Shown piece after piece: positions 28,342-39,064 of a stretch of DNA of 64,000 nt. This DNA is from Aquaticitalea lipolytica (GTDB lineage: Bacteria; Bacteroidota; Bacteroidia; Flavobacteriales; Flavobacteriaceae). Each line of letters opens with the position of its first letter. The first letter of the stretch is position 1. The DNA lies in NCBI RefSeq assembly GCF_014641635.1, contig NZ_BMIC01000005.1:106100-170099 (forward strand). Direction: 5' to 3'. The notes beneath the pieces are model-generated. The model did no database searches. It was not told the DNA's origin and was given only the letters and a program-made list of their open reading frames with translations. Made by a program: the position numbers and the translations under genes.

Positions 28342-30651
28342 ATGGATAATATTTACTTAATAATGATAATTGCCTTAGCCGTTTTAGCAGTAGCTGATTT
28401 GGTTGTTGGTGTGAGCAACGATGCAGTAAACTTCTTAAACTCTGCAATAGGCTCAAAAGCAGTTTCTTTTAAAACAATAATGATTGTTGCTAGTTTAGGT
28501 GTAGCAATTGGAGCTGTATTTTCAAGTGGGATGATGGAAGTTGCTCGTAAAGGGATTTTTAATCCACATGAGTTTATGTTCAATGAAATCATGATTATTT
28601 TCATGGCAGTAATGATTACAGACATCTTACTTCTTGACTTTTTTAACACCGTTGGTATGCCAACATCAACAACAGTTTCTATTGTTTTCGAATTATTAGG
28701 AGCTTCAGTTGCAATGGCATTAATTAAAATTGGTCATGCTGGTGGAGGTTTAGTAGATGTTGTTAATTATATAAATACTACTAAAGCAACCGAAATTATA
28801 TTTGGTATTTTACTCTCTGTGGTCGTCGCCTTTTCAGTAGGTGCTCTTGTGCAATGGTTTTCTCGTTTGTTACTATCATATAATTTTGAGAAAAAAGCAA
28901 AATGGGTTGGTGCTGTATTTGGTGGTTTAGCACTATCAGCGATTACTTATTTTATATTTTTAAAAGGTATAAAAGGTACTGCATTTGCAGACGAAAGTTA
29001 TGACATAATAGGTGGTATGAAAATTAAGAACTTTTTAGAAGTTCAAGTATTACCAATAATAGGTGTTAGTATAGTGTTTTGGACACTTTTATCTGTAATT
29101 TTAATCAACTTCTTTAAAACCAATATTTATAAACTCATTATTGTTGTTGGAACATTTGCATTAGCATTAGCGTTTGCAGGAAATGACTTAGTTAACTTTA
29201 TTGGTGTTCCTATTGCGGCATGGCAATCATACGAAGCTTGGGTTGCATCTGGAGTTGCAGCAGAATCTTTTAGTATGGGCTTCCTTGCTGACAAAGTACC
29301 AACACCAACTATTTTATTGGTAATTTCTGGTCTGGTTATGGTATTAACTCTATGGTTTTCTGAAAAAGCAAAATCTGTAACAGAAACAGAAATAAATTTA
29401 TCTAGAGAAGGAGATGGTAAAGAGCGTTTTCAACCAAACTTTTTATCTAGAGGCCTTGTAAGATTTGCTATTGCTAGTTCTCAAATGATGTCATACATCC
29501 TTCCAAATTCTTGGAATGAAAAAATAGATAAGAAATTTGAAAAACCTGTTATAGCCTTAAATAAGTCTAAAACATACGAGATGCCAGCTTTTGATATGGT
29601 AAGAGCAGCAGTAAACCTTATGGTTGCGAGTGTTCTTATTTCTTTAGCAACATCTATGAAATTGCCATTATCTACAACTTATGTAACTTTTATGGTTGCT
29701 ATGGGTTCTTCTCTTGCTGATAGAGCTTGGGGAGCAGAAAGCGCTGTATATAGAGTTGCTGGAGTACTAAACGTTATTGGTGGATGGTTTTTCACAGCTA
29801 TCATTGCATTTGTTGCTGCTGCCACTATTGTAGTCTTAATTAATATACATGTACCATCTATGGTTGGAGTGTTATTACTTATAGCTATTTTATTATTGGT
29901 AAGAAACTATATTGCACACAATAAAAAAGGAAAAGAGCTAAAAGCTGAAGACCGTTTAAACAAAACTGAAAGTAGTTCTGTGCAAGGTGTAATTCATGAA
30001 AGTGCAAAAAATATTGCTAACGTTGTTAAACGTGGAAACAGAATTTACACTAATGCTATAAATGGTTTAGCTAAACAAGACTTGTCTTTACTTAAAAAGA
30101 ATAAAAAACAAGTTGTAAAATTATCTGAAGAAATTGATGAGTTAAGAGACAACATCTTTTATTTCATTAAAAATCTTGACGACTCTAGTGTTGCTGCAAG
30201 TAATTTTTATATAAATGTTTTAGGGTATTTACAAGATATGACTCAATCGTTAGAATATATTACTAAAGTGAGCCATAAGCACATTAACAACAATCATAAA
30301 AAACTTAAGTTTAGCCAAATAAAAGAGCTAAAAGAAGTTGATGAGCGTTTTGAGCTTTTCTTCAACAATACTAAAAACGCATTTGACTCAATGTCATTTG
30401 AAGAAATCGGAACTATTTTAGGTCGTAAAAAAGAGATTATGGGCTTAGTTACTGATAAGATACAAAAGCAAGTAGAACGTACACGTACTGAAGAATCTAG
30501 TCCTAAAAACACAACGCTTTACTTTAGTTTATTGTTAGAAACTAAAGATTTATTAAATGCTACCATGAATCTTTTAGAAGAGTATCATAATGCTCATGAT
30601 AGTTCAGTAAAACCTGCAACTATTAATCCTTCTGAAGAAGAAAACAAGTAA
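28342..30651 (+). CDS. PiT-family inorganic phosphate transporter fused to a PhoU-like domain
   Basis: 769 residues. The first about 540 hold the PHO4/PiT membrane core with both signature copies, GVSNDAVNFLNSAIGSKA and GNDLVNFIGVPIAA. From about 560 to the end is a soluble helical, PhoU/DUF47-like domain with ELRDNIFYFIKNLDDSS and LLEEYHNAHDS. PiT proteins import metal-phosphate with H+ or Na+. The fused helper suggests built-in control of the permease. Own Pho promoter and terminator. Confidence 0.9.
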   Translation: MDNIYLIMIIALAVLAVADLVVGVSNDAVNFLNSAIGSKAVSFKTIMIVASLGVAIGAVFSSGMMEVARKGIFNPHEFMFNEIMIIFMAVMITDILLLDFFNTVGMPTSTTVSIVFELLGASVAMALIKIGHAGGGLVDVVNYINTTKATEIIFGILLSVVVAFSVGALVQWFSRLLLSYNFEKKAKWVGAVFGGLALSAITYFIFLKGIKGTAFADESYDIIGGMKIKNFLEVQVLPIIGVSIVFWTLLSVILINFFKTNIYKLIIVVGTFALALAFAGNDLVNFIGVPIAAWQSYEAWVASGVAAESFSMGFLADKVPTPTILLVISGLVMVLTLWFSEKAKSVTETEINLSREGDGKERFQPNFLSRGLVRFAIASSQMMSYILPNSWNEKIDKKFEKPVIALNKSKTYEMPAFDMVRAAVNLMVASVLISLATSMKLPLSTTYVTFMVAMGSSLADRAWGAESAVYRVAGVLNVIGGWFFTAIIAFVAAATIVVLINIHVPSMVGVLLLIAILLLVRNYIAHNKKGKELKAEDRLNKTESSSVQGVIHESAKNIANVVKRGNRIYTNAINGLAKQDLSLLKKNKKQVVKLSEEIDELRDNIFYFIKNLDDSSVAASNFYINVLGYLQDMTQSLEYITKVSHKHINNNHKKLKFSQIKELKEVDERFELFFNNTKNAFDSMSFEEIGTILGRKKEIMGLVTDKIQKQVERTRTEESSPKNTTLYFSLLLETKDLLNATMNLLEEYHNAHDSSVKPATINPSEEENK

Positions 30652-30670
30652 AATAAATTAATGTTATATA

Positions 30671-30700
30671 AAAAAAGCACCTCTTTCGAGGTGCTTTTTT
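30671..30700. terminator. Bidirectional terminator between PiT and nrdA
   Basis: AGCACCTC/GAGGTGCT around loop TTTC (30684-30687), flanked by A6 and T-runs. It ends both converging genes. Confidence 0.85.
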
Positions 30701-30720
30701 TTACACTTAAAATTGGTTTA

Positions 30721-33198
30721 TTAAGAACCGCACATTAAACAATCGTCTCCTTCTGCTTCTTTAGCTTGAGCAATTAATGCTTTCATCTCTTCGGCAGTCA
30801 TTGGTTTTACTTCGGTTGTTTCTTGTGCAAACTTTGCAGCTGTTTTTGCAGCTTGTTGTTTTTGTTTATTCACTACAGTTTCATCTACTTCAACAATTTC
30901 AGATTCTTCTGCAACTGGCTCTTCTTTTTTAACAGAATCTAAAGTAAATTTAATAGCATCAACAGCACTCTTAGTACGTAAATAATACATACCTGTTTTT
31001 AAGCCGCTCTTCCAAGCATAAAAATGCATAGATGTTAATTTAGCCATTGTAGCACCTTCCATAAATAAGTTAAGTGATTGTGATTGATCTATAAAATATC
31101 CTCTGTGACGAGACATATCTATAATATCTTTCATACTCAATTCCCAAACAGTTTTATATAACTCTTTTATATCTTGAGGTATATTATCTATGTTTTGAAT
31201 AGAACCGTTAGCTCTCATTATTTCTTGTTTTAGCCCTTCATTCCAAAGTCCTAATTCTACTAAGTCTTCAAGTAAATGCTTGTTAACCACAATAAACTCA
31301 CCAGATAATACACGACGTGTATAAATGTTAGATGTATATGGTTCAAAACATTCGTTGTTTCCTAATATTTGAGATGTACTTGCCGTTGGCATTGGTGCAA
31401 CTAATAATGAGTTGCGAACACCATGTTTTTTAACTTCTTTACGTAGTTTACTCCAATCCCAAAGACCACTTAACTCTTCATCTTTAATTCCCCAAAGGTT
31501 ATATTGAAACTCTCCATTACTTATTGGAGAACCTTTATAAGTTTCGTATGGTCCATCTTTTTGAGCCTCTTCCATACTTGCTGTAACTGCAGCAAAGTAA
31601 AGTGTTTCAAAAATATCTTGGTTTAGTTTTTTAGCTTCATCACTTGTAAAAGGCATTCTTAACATGATAAATGTATCTGCTAAACCTTGTACTCCTAACC
31701 CAATTGGACGATGACGAAAATTAGAGTTTTCAGCCTCTTTAACTGGGTAATAATTTCTATCAATAACTTTGTTTAAGTTTTTGGTAACTCGTTTCGTGAT
31801 TTTGAACAGTTCTTTATGATCAAACTCACCATTTTTAACAAACATAGGTAATGCAATAGAAGCTAAATTACATACAGCAACTTCGTCTGGAGATGTATAC
31901 TCCATAATCTCAGTACATAAATTTGAAGAACGAATAGTTCCTAAATTTTTCTGGTTAGATTTACGGTTGGCAGCATCTTTATATAGCATGTAAGGTGTGC
32001 CTGTTTCAATTTGAGATTCTAAAATTTTCTCCCAAAGTTCGCGTGCTTTTATTGTTTTGCGACCTTTACCTGCTTTTTCATATTTAGTATATAATGCTTC
32101 AAACTCTTCGCTATGAACATCGCATAATTCTGGACACTCGTTAGGACACATTAATGTCCACATGCCATCTTCTTGTACACGCTCCATGAATAAATCAGAA
32201 ATCCACATTGCGTAAAACAAGTCACGAGCACGCATTTCTTCTTTTCCGTGATTTTTCTTCAAATCCAAGAAATCAAAAATATCAGCATGCCACGTTTCCA
32301 TATAAATAGCAAAACTTCCTTTACGCTTTCCTCCTCCTTGGTCTACATAACGAGCAGTATCATTAAATACCTGTAGCATTGGTACAATACCATTACTTGT
32401 TCCGTTTGTTCCAGCAATATAACTACCTGTAGCTCTAATATTATGAATAGATAAACCTATACCTCCTGCAGATTGCGATATTTTTGCAGTTTGTTTTAGT
32501 GTATCATAAATACCTTCTATACTATCATCTTTCATTGTTAATAAGAAACAAGATGACATTTGAGGTTTTGGTGTACCTGCATTAAATAGTGTTGGCGTAG
32601 CGTGAGTAAAATATTTTTTAGACATTAACTCGTATGTCTCAATTGCTGCATCTAAATCGTTTAAATGTATACCTATTGACACACGCATTAACATATGTTG
32701 AGGGCGTTCAGCTATTTCACCATTTAATTTTAATAAGTAAGAACGTTCTAAAGTTTTAAACCCAAAATAATCGTAACCAAAATCGCGATTATATATAATT
32801 GTAGAGTCTAAAACCTCTTTGTTTTCCATAATAACCTTATACACATCATCAGCTAAAAGAGGTGCTTTTTTTCCTGTTCTAGGGTTAACGTAAGTGTATA
32901 AATCTTCCATTACTTCACTAAAAGATTTTTTAGTGTTTTTATGTAAGTTAGATACAGAGATACGTGCTGCTAATCGTGCGTAATCTGGGTGTGCAGTAGT
33001 CATAGTTGCTGCGATTTCGGCCGCTAGGTTGTCTAACTCACTTGTTGTAACACCATCATACAAACCTTCAATAACACGCATTGCTACTTTTACTGGGTCT
33101 ACAAGTTCGTTAAGTCCATAACACAATTTTCTCACTCTCGCAGTGATTTTGTCGAACATCATTGGCTCTCTGTGGCCATCTCTTTTTACTACATACAT
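30721..33198 (-). CDS. nrdA: Ribonucleoside-diphosphate reductase alpha subunit (class I)
   Basis: 825 residues. An N-terminal ATP-cone ([21 protein letters not shown], about 1-95) is followed by the catalytic barrel with the active-site segment NLCTEI and NLASIAL, and the C-terminal redox pair in CLMCGS. It reduces NDPs to dNDPs using the NrdB radical. Arranged nrdB-nrdA on the minus strand with a 202-bp gap that contains a palindrome. Confidence 0.95.
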   Translation of the reverse strand: MYVVKRDGHREPMMFDKITARVRKLCYGLNELVDPVKVAMRVIEGLYDGVTTSELDNLAAEIAATMTTAHPDYARLAARISVSNLHKNTKKSFSEVMEDLYTYVNPRTGKKAPLLADDVYKVIMENKEVLDSTIIYNRDFGYDYFGFKTLERSYLLKLNGEIAERPQHMLMRVSIGIHLNDLDAAIETYELMSKKYFTHATPTLFNAGTPKPQMSSCFLLTMKDDSIEGIYDTLKQTAKISQSAGGIGLSIHNIRATGSYIAGTNGTSNGIVPMLQVFNDTARYVDQGGGKRKGSFAIYMETWHADIFDFLDLKKNHGKEEMRARDLFYAMWISDLFMERVQEDGMWTLMCPNECPELCDVHSEEFEALYTKYEKAGKGRKTIKARELWEKILESQIETGTPYMLYKDAANRKSNQKNLGTIRSSNLCTEIMEYTSPDEVAVCNLASIALPMFVKNGEFDHKELFKITKRVTKNLNKVIDRNYYPVKEAENSNFRHRPIGLGVQGLADTFIMLRMPFTSDEAKKLNQDIFETLYFAAVTASMEEAQKDGPYETYKGSPISNGEFQYNLWGIKDEELSGLWDWSKLRKEVKKHGVRNSLLVAPMPTASTSQILGNNECFEPYTSNIYTRRVLSGEFIVVNKHLLEDLVELGLWNEGLKQEIMRANGSIQNIDNIPQDIKELYKTVWELSMKDIIDMSRHRGYFIDQSQSLNLFMEGATMAKLTSMHFYAWKSGLKTGMYYLRTKSAVDAIKFTLDSVKKEEPVAEESEIVEVDETVVNKQKQQAAKTAAKFAQETTEVKPMTAEEMKALIAQAKEAEGDDCLMCGS

Positions 33199-33400
33199 AT
33201 TGCTACACTTTTTTATGTTTTCTGTACACCTTTCAGAAAACGGGATTAATTAGTTAGTTGTTTTATTTTGATTTTTTGGGTAAAAAAGGCTGTTCCGAAA
33301 ATTCGGAATTCTTTAAACACTTAAAACCAAACTGTTTAGATTAATTAATTTGATTCTTGTTTTTACTGAAAAAAATCAGCCATTTACAAGAACACTCTTA
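33199..33400 (-). promoter_or_regulatory. nrdB-nrdA intergenic region with a 16-bp palindrome
   Basis: The gap holds TTCCGAA-AA-TTCGGAA (33293-33308) and A/T-rich sequence. Palindrome function unknown; it does not resemble the NrdR box. It could be an operator for nrdA or a processing hairpin. Confidence 0.4.
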
Positions 33401-34381
33401 TTAGAAATCAGCATCAAAGCTGAATTTATCTTTCTCTTCTTCTTTATTTAGAACACCAGCTTTTTGGTATTCTGATACACGCTTTTCAAAGAAATTTGTT
33501 TTTCCTTGTAAAGAAATCATATCCATAAAATCGAACGGATTTGCTGTGTTGTATTCTTTTTCACAGTCAAGCTCTGTTAATAGTCTGTCAGTTACAAACT
33601 CTAAATATTGAGACATTAAATTAGCATTCATCCCAATTAAACTTGCTGGTAAAGACTCAGTAATAAACTCTCTTTCAATATTTAAAGCATCAACCAAAAT
33701 TTCTCTAATACGTTCTTTTGGCACTTTATTTACTAAGTGTTTATTATGTAAATGCACAGCAAAATCGCAATGCACACCTTCATCACGTGATATTAGCTCG
33801 TTAGAAAATGTTAAACCTGGCATTAACCCACGTTTTTTAAGCCAAAATATTGAGCAAAATGCTCCTGAAAAGAAAATACCTTCAACAGCTGCAAAAGCAA
33901 TTAAACGCTCAGCAAAACTTGGAGATTCAATCCATTTTAAAGCCCAGTCTGCTTTTTTCTTAATCGCAGGAAAAGTCTCAATAGCATTAAATAATTGATT
34001 TTTTTCTGTCTCATCTTTTACATAAGTATCAATCAATAATGAATAGGTTTCACTATGTATGTTTTCCATCATAATCTGAAACCCATAAAAGAATTTTGCT
34101 TCGCTATATTGCACTTCATTTACAAAATTTTCCGCTAAATTTTCATTTACAATACCATCACTTGCAGCAAAAAATGCCAAAATGTGCTTTATAAAATAAC
34201 GCTCGTCATCATTTAACTTATTTTTCCAATCTGTAAGATCTTGGTGTAAATCAATTTCTTCAGCTGTCCAAAAACTAGCTTCGGACTTTTTATACCATTC
34301 CCAAATATCATGATGTTGAATAGGAAAAATAACAAAACGATCTTTGTTTTCTTGCAATATTGGTTCTGTAAATTGAGACAT
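33401..34381 (-). CDS. nrdB: Ribonucleoside-diphosphate reductase beta subunit (class I)
   Basis: 326 residues of a ferritin-like radical protein. Metal ligands are visible in [18 protein letters not shown] and the later EGIFF and [13 protein letters not shown]. It holds the dinuclear metal cofactor and tyrosyl-type radical needed by NrdA. A -7-like AATCTTTG (minus, 34440-34447) gives a leader of about 50 nt. Confidence 0.95.
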   Translation of the reverse strand: MSQFTEPILQENKDRFVIFPIQHHDIWEWYKKSEASFWTAEEIDLHQDLTDWKNKLNDDERYFIKHILAFFAASDGIVNENLAENFVNEVQYSEAKFFYGFQIMMENIHSETYSLLIDTYVKDETEKNQLFNAIETFPAIKKKADWALKWIESPSFAERLIAFAAVEGIFFSGAFCSIFWLKKRGLMPGLTFSNELISRDEGVHCDFAVHLHNKHLVNKVPKERIREILVDALNIEREFITESLPASLIGMNANLMSQYLEFVTDRLLTELDCEKEYNTANPFDFMDMISLQGKTNFFEKRVSEYQKAGVLNKEEEKDKFSFDADF

Positions 34382-34677
34382 TTCTATTTGTTTTTTTAGT
34401 TGGAAAATTTAGATAAAAAATGATGTGATTTGGGACTAACAAAGATTCAAAAATGTGGTCGAAAATGAAAGGTAATTTTATAAACAATGTTAACAAGTTT
34501 TTAACAACGCAGTGTTTATCGCTTGTGACAGAGGTTTTTGCGCATGAAAAGATATGAATTTGATTTTCAGACAATTAAAAAAACGAAAGGCTTGAAACCC
34601 TTATGGAATAAGGATAGTTAAATTTAAAAAAAATGTGTTTTTTAATCCTTAAGTCGCTCAAAAAACACAAATAAAAA

Positions 34678-34707
34678 AGAGAGCTTATATAAAGCTCTCT
34701 TTTTTTC
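34678..34707. terminator. Terminator-like hairpin 1
   Basis: AGAGAGCTT (34678-34686) / AAGCTCTCT (34692-34700) with A-runs before and seven T after. Works in either direction. Confidence 0.7.
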
Positions 34708-34770
34708 CCAATAATTAACTAAACTAACTAAAACTAATATAGTTATTTTTAAAAATATTTTGTGGTGATA

Positions 34771-34798
34771 AAAAAGTCAGGAACTTTCCTGACTTTTT
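34771..34798. terminator. Terminator-like hairpin 2
   Basis: AAAAAGTCAGGAA (34771-34783) / TTCCTGACTTTTT (34786-34798), ending in a T-run in either direction. Confidence 0.65.
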
Positions 34799-34922
34799 GT
34801 TGATTAATAGCATTTAATCACAAAGCGAATCCCCACTCACTTTATATTGTAATAATTTAGTATCTAACTAATATAAATTTGAAGTAAATATGCATATATA
34901 AAATCACAAAGTAAATGACATA

Positions 34923-34956
34923 TGTATAGTTGGTAGCAAAATTTGTATAGTTGGTA
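34923..34956 (+). promoter_or_regulatory. LytTR-type direct repeats
   Basis: TGTATAGTTGGTA occurs at 34923-34935 and again, perfectly, at 34944-34956: start to start 21 bp, two helical turns. The core ATAGTTGGT matches the LytTR consensus at 8 of 9 positions, with 12-bp spacing between 9-mers. It lies upstream of the LytTR regulator, suggesting autoregulation. Confidence 0.6.
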
Positions 34957-35068
34957 ATTAGGGTGAAATTTTATTAATCATTCTATAATGATTTGTAATT
35001 TATTGTCTTTTTACACAAAAAAAACTACTAATCATACATATGTTACATGCATCAACCTCATATATTAT

Positions 35069-35076
35069 TATATTTG
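35069..35076 (+). promoter_or_regulatory. -7 box of the LytTR operon
   Basis: TATATTTG, 6 bp before the ATG at 35082. It implies a leaderless mRNA and settles the start against the ATG at 35040. No clear -33 box. Confidence 0.55.
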
Positions 35077-35081
35077 AAGTT

Positions 35082-35816
35082 ATGATAAAAGCAGTAATTG
35101 TAGATGACGAACCTAAAGCAATCCAAAGCTTGTCTTGGGAGTTAACTTCTTTTAGTGATGAGATAGAAATTATTAAAACATTTTCTAACCCTGAAGAAGC
35201 TATTGACTACCTAGATAACAATGTTTTAGACTGCTTGTTTTTAGATATTCAAATGCCAACAATGGATGGCTTTCAGTTTTTAGATAAGCTTACCAATAGA
35301 GATTTTGCTGTTGTTATTACTACTGCCTATAACGAATATGCTATAAAAGCATTAAAACATGAAGCTATAGACTATTTGTTAAAGCCCATAGATTCTGATG
35401 ATTTAAGTGACACCATATTAAAAATAAAAAAACATAATAGTAGGCTAGTAAACTCTTCAAAAATTGAAGAAGTATTGCTAAATTTTAATGCTAAACACGA
35501 TAAAAAGAAAATTACCATAAATACAGACGGAAAATTAATTTTTATAGACGCCGAAAGTATAGAGTTTGTTGAATCTGATGGTAACTATAGCACCATTTTT
35601 ATTGAAGACGGTCAAAAAATAGTAATTACAAAAAAACTTAAAGAGGTGAGTTTAATTTTGCCTGAAACTTGTTTTTTTAGAATCCACAACTCATTTATTA
35701 TTAACCTTAATAAAATAAAAGAGTTTATAAAAAATGATGGTTATGTTATCATGGAATCTAATCATAAAATTCCTGTTGCCAGACAACGAAAATCTGATTT
35801 TTTAGAAAAGCTATAG
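35082..35816 (+). CDS. LytTR-family response regulator
   Basis: 244 residues: an N-terminal receiver (residues 1-120) with acidic pair DDE near 8-10 and phospho-acceptor D55 in FLDIQMP, then a LytTR DNA-binding domain (about 145-244; ESDGNYSTIFIEDGQKIVITKKL, FFRIHNSFIINL). It is followed after 1 bp by its histidine kinase. Targets unknown; the paired repeats upstream suggest it controls itself. Confidence 0.92.
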   Translation: MIKAVIVDDEPKAIQSLSWELTSFSDEIEIIKTFSNPEEAIDYLDNNVLDCLFLDIQMPTMDGFQFLDKLTNRDFAVVITTAYNEYAIKALKHEAIDYLLKPIDSDDLSDTILKIKKHNSRLVNSSKIEEVLLNFNAKHDKKKITINTDGKLIFIDAESIEFVESDGNYSTIFIEDGQKIVITKKLKEVSLILPETCFFRIHNSFIINLNKIKEFIKNDGYVIMESNHKIPVARQRKSDFLEKL

Positions 35817-35817
35817 T

Positions 35818-37800
35818 ATGCAAAAAATCCTCCCTAAAAACATATTATTAGCCAAATTAAAACTATGCCTTTGTTTTATAGTGTTTTTCAACTCAATAGT
35901 TTTAATGGCGCAAACTAATAAAGATTCAATCTTTAATGAGAGCATAATGCATAGTCGTTTAATTAAGCTGAAAAACTACTCAAGTATAGACTCTGTGTTT
36001 TCGAGTTTTAAGAATGATAGTATTAAAATGAAAACACTAGCATCTAGAGCTTCTGAAAACAAATATCCTGAAGTAGAGTGTTATGCTTTAATATCTGTTG
36101 GAAATATTTATAGAAATGTTTCTAATTATGAAACATCTATTAATATTCTTAAAAAAGCAGAAAAAATAGCAGATAGTATTAATAATGTAGAACTAAAGGT
36201 TGTTAGTTTAAATATGTTAGGTGTTGTATATAGACGTATAGATTTAATTAGACCTGCACTAGACTATCACAAAAGAGCACTAGATATTGCTAGCTCTTTT
36301 AAAAACCCATCAGCCGAACTTAAACATAGTGTTGCTGTTTCACAAAATAGCTTAGGAAATATTTATTTAACCTTAGAACAATATGATTTAGCCATTTCTC
36401 TTTTTACCAAATCTCTAAAAATTGAAGAAGAGTCTAATAACATTTTAGGGCTTGCTATTAATAATCAGAATATTGGCTACGCTCAAGAAGCTATGGGTAA
36501 TTTAGATATAGCTCTAAAGCATTTTGAATTGTCTCTAGATTATAACACCCAAATTAACTCAGACATTGGATTGGTAATTTGTTATAACAGTATTGGAAAA
36601 ATATACACAAAACAAAACAGGCTCAAAGAAGCTGAAATTATACTAGAAAAAGCACTGCAAAAATCATTAATAATTAACGATAAATATTATATAGCAACCT
36701 CATACATCAATTTTGGTTCTAACTTAAATGAGTTAAAACAATATAAAGCTTCAGAGAATTATTTATTGAAAGCCCTAGAAATTTCAAATCAATATGGCCT
36801 TAAGTCATTTATTATAGAATCTCATGAGGCCTTATCAAATTTATACAACAATACTAAGCAGTTCGAAAAAGCCTTGTTTCATTATAAATCGGCTATAGAT
36901 TTTGAAAAAACATTGACAAGTAAAATTAATATTCAATATGCCAATGATATTATTTTACAGTATGAAGACGAAGTAAAAAATAATCAAATAAAAGCCCTTG
37001 CTGAAGAAAATGAATTGGTAAAACTAAAGCTCAACAGGAATCAGAAAATATTCTGGTTTACTCTATTAGGATTAATCATCTTGGCAATAATATTATTTTC
37101 TGTAAATAGGACTAGGCAACTAAATAACGAAAAACAGATTCTCACATTAGAACAAGATATGTTAAGAAGCCAAATGAATCCTCACTTCATTTTTAATTCT
37201 TTAAACTCTATTAAGCTTTATATTATAAATAATGAAAAGGAAAATGCTGTTTACTACTTAAATAAATTCTCAAAGTTTATCAGAAAAATTTTAATTGCGT
37301 CAACAGAAAAAGAAATGTCTTTAGAAGATGAGTTAGAAACTATGCAACTCTATATGAATATTGAAAACATTCGTTTTTCTAACGCAATAGATTTTAAAAT
37401 AAATGTTGAAGAAAGCATAAATACAGCTAGTATAAAAGTACCTTCTTTAATACTACAACCCTTTTTGGAAAACGCACTATGGCATGGCCTTTCATCAAAA
37501 AATGATGAAAAAAATATTGTATTAAATGTTTACAAAACGTCTGATGATTTTGTTACTATCTCAATTACAGACAATGGTATAGGACGAAAAGAAGCTGAAC
37601 GCATAAATAAAGACAAAGTGCTTAAACGAAAATCTGTTGGAATAAACATTACAAAAGCACGTTTGGCTAATTTTTCAAAACGATATACAACCGATTATAA
37701 AATTACAATTGAAGATTTATATAACGACACAAAAAAACCTATCGGAACAAAAGTTATTGTTAATATACCTACGCGATCTAATGCTTTAAAAACTGCATAA
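35818..37800 (+). CDS. TPR-containing LytS-type sensor histidine kinase
   Basis: 660 residues: signal peptide (to MAQ), a TPR array (about 85-370) likely facing the periplasm, one membrane helix (about 415-435), and a His_kinase domain with MNPHFIFNSLNS (phospho-acceptor His456), then an N-box around LENALWHGL and a G-box DNGIGRKEA. It partners with the LytTR regulator. The TPRs may sense a peptide or protein; the ligand is unknown. Confidence 0.92.
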   Translation: MQKILPKNILLAKLKLCLCFIVFFNSIVLMAQTNKDSIFNESIMHSRLIKLKNYSSIDSVFSSFKNDSIKMKTLASRASENKYPEVECYALISVGNIYRNVSNYETSINILKKAEKIADSINNVELKVVSLNMLGVVYRRIDLIRPALDYHKRALDIASSFKNPSAELKHSVAVSQNSLGNIYLTLEQYDLAISLFTKSLKIEEESNNILGLAINNQNIGYAQEAMGNLDIALKHFELSLDYNTQINSDIGLVICYNSIGKIYTKQNRLKEAEIILEKALQKSLIINDKYYIATSYINFGSNLNELKQYKASENYLLKALEISNQYGLKSFIIESHEALSNLYNNTKQFEKALFHYKSAIDFEKTLTSKINIQYANDIILQYEDEVKNNQIKALAEENELVKLKLNRNQKIFWFTLLGLIILAIILFSVNRTRQLNNEKQILTLEQDMLRSQMNPHFIFNSLNSIKLYIINNEKENAVYYLNKFSKFIRKILIASTEKEMSLEDELETMQLYMNIENIRFSNAIDFKINVEESINTASIKVPSLILQPFLENALWHGLSSKNDEKNIVLNVYKTSDDFVTISITDNGIGRKEAERINKDKVLKRKSVGINITKARLANFSKRYTTDYKITIEDLYNDTKKPIGTKVIVNIPTRSNALKTA

Positions 37801-37801
37801 A

Positions 37802-38371
37802 TTAACGCTTATAAGTTTCAGCTACTTTTTCTAGTTGCATATACCAGTCTTCACCAAATTTTCTAATTAGTGCTTGTTTTACAAACTTGTAAACTGGCAC
37901 TTGTAATTCTTTACCTAAAGTACAGGCATCATCGCAAATTTCCCATTTATGATAATTAACTGCAGAAAACTCAGTGTAATCTTTTACTCTAACTGGATAT
38001 AAATGGCAAGATACTGGTTTTTTCCAGTTTATTTCACCTTGATTATGCGCTTCCTCAATAGCGCAAAGTGCTGTTCCTTTTTTATCAAAAATAACATACG
38101 CACAATCGGCTCCGTTTATTAAAGGTGTTTCAAACTCACCATTTTCTGTTGTTATAAAAACACCTTGCTCCTCGATAGCTGCAATACCCTCTTTTCGTAA
38201 AAACGGCTTTACTTTTGGGTAAATATCTTCCATGATTTTGGTCTCTGCTAACTCTAAAGGGGCTCCAGCATCACCATCAATACAACAGGCACCTTTACAT
38301 GCAGATAAATTACACACAAAATCTTTTTCGATAATGTCCTCTGAAACTATGGTTTTTCCTAATTGAAACAT
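37802..38371 (-). CDS. DUF3109 family Cys-rich protein
   Basis: 189 residues with conserved cysteines in CNLSACKGACCIDGDAGAP and later SCHLYPVR and EICDDACTLG. This pattern matches DUF3109, proposed to bind a metal or Fe-S cluster; function unknown. The promoter TATTTTTG (minus, 38376-38383) is so near the ATG that the mRNA is probably leaderless. Confidence 0.88.
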   Translation of the reverse strand: MFQLGKTIVSEDIIEKDFVCNLSACKGACCIDGDAGAPLELAETKIMEDIYPKVKPFLRKEGIAAIEEQGVFITTENGEFETPLINGADCAYVIFDKKGTALCAIEEAHNQGEINWKKPVSCHLYPVRVKDYTEFSAVNYHKWEICDDACTLGKELQVPVYKFVKQALIRKFGEDWYMQLEKVAETYKR

Positions 38372-38375
38372 GACG

Positions 38376-38437
38376 CAAAAATACTTAAACTTTATAGTTT
38401 TTTAACGTTAAGAATAAGGATTAATGCTCTACTTTTG
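38376..38437. promoter_or_regulatory. Divergent promoters of DUF3109 and marC-like genes
   Basis: TATTTTTG on the minus strand (38376-38383) and TACTTTTG on the plus strand (38430-38437). Both fit TAnnTTTG. Confidence 0.5.
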
Positions 38438-38461
38438 CAAAAAATCTTAAAGATATAAGTA

Positions 38462-39049
38462 ATGGAACTTAATATTAAAGAAATATTTACAGCCTTTATG
38501 GTTCTTTTTGCCGTTATAGATATTATAGGTAACATTCCTATTGTAATTGATTTACGAAAAAAGGTTGGGCATATTCAAAGCGAAAAAGCATCAATTATTT
38601 CTGGTGTTATTATGATTTTATTTTTGTTTTTAGGGCAAAACATATTATCGTTAATTGGTATTGGTGTTAACTCGTTTGCTGTGGCTGGTGCTTTTATTCT
38701 TTTCTTTATTGCTTTAGAAATGATTTTAGGTATTACATTATATAAACAAGATGAGCATACTGCAATGACTGCTTCGGTATTTCCTTTAGCTTTCCCGTTA
38801 ATTGCTGGTCCAGGAAGTTTAACAACTTTATTATCATTACGCGCAGAGTTTAGAATTGAGAACATTATCGTTGCTGTAGTTTTAAATGTAATTATTATAT
38901 TTATTGTACTAAAAACATCGGCTAAAATAGAACGTGTATTAGGTCCAAATGGCATTGATATTATTCGTAAAATATTTGGTGTAATATTGCTAGCTATTGC
39001 TGTAAAACTATTTGCTCATAATATTAAAGAGCTTTTTGAGCTAGCTTAA
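38462..39049 (+). CDS. MarC family integral membrane protein
   Basis: 195 residues with six hydrophobic segments. The family motifs PLAFPLIAGPGSLTTLL and ANGI-like LGPNGIDIIRKIFGVILLAIAVKL are clear. MarC proteins were once linked to multiple antibiotic resistance but their role remains unsettled. It is followed by two short genes at close spacing, forming a small operon. Confidence 0.9.
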   Translation: MELNIKEIFTAFMVLFAVIDIIGNIPIVIDLRKKVGHIQSEKASIISGVIMILFLFLGQNILSLIGIGVNSFAVAGAFILFFIALEMILGITLYKQDEHTAMTASVFPLAFPLIAGPGSLTTLLSLRAEFRIENIIVAVVLNVIIIFIVLKTSAKIERVLGPNGIDIIRKIFGVILLAIAVKLFAHNIKELFELA

Positions 39050-39064
39050 AAATTTAATACTAAA

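Larger units (their letters stand above)
34382..35081. other. 700-bp intergenic region: two hairpin terminators, LytTR-type repeats, no gene
   Basis: No convincing coding frame. Contents: the nrdB promoter (34440-34447, minus), a small inverted repeat CCTTAT-GGA-ATAAGG near 34600, a terminator-like hairpin at 34678-34707, a second one at 34771-34798, a pair of 13-bp direct repeats at 34923 and 34944, and the promoter of the LytTR gene at 35069. The two terminators without an obvious upstream gene suggest one or two short transcripts. Confidence 0.5.

Noticed and set aside
34308..34574. 88-aa minus-strand frame at the start of nrdB
   Set aside because: Overlaps the well-supported nrdB N-terminus in another frame and has no recognisable features.
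34540..34710. 6S RNA or another known structured RNA
   Set aside because: Only small hairpins are visible; I could not match a known fold by eye.
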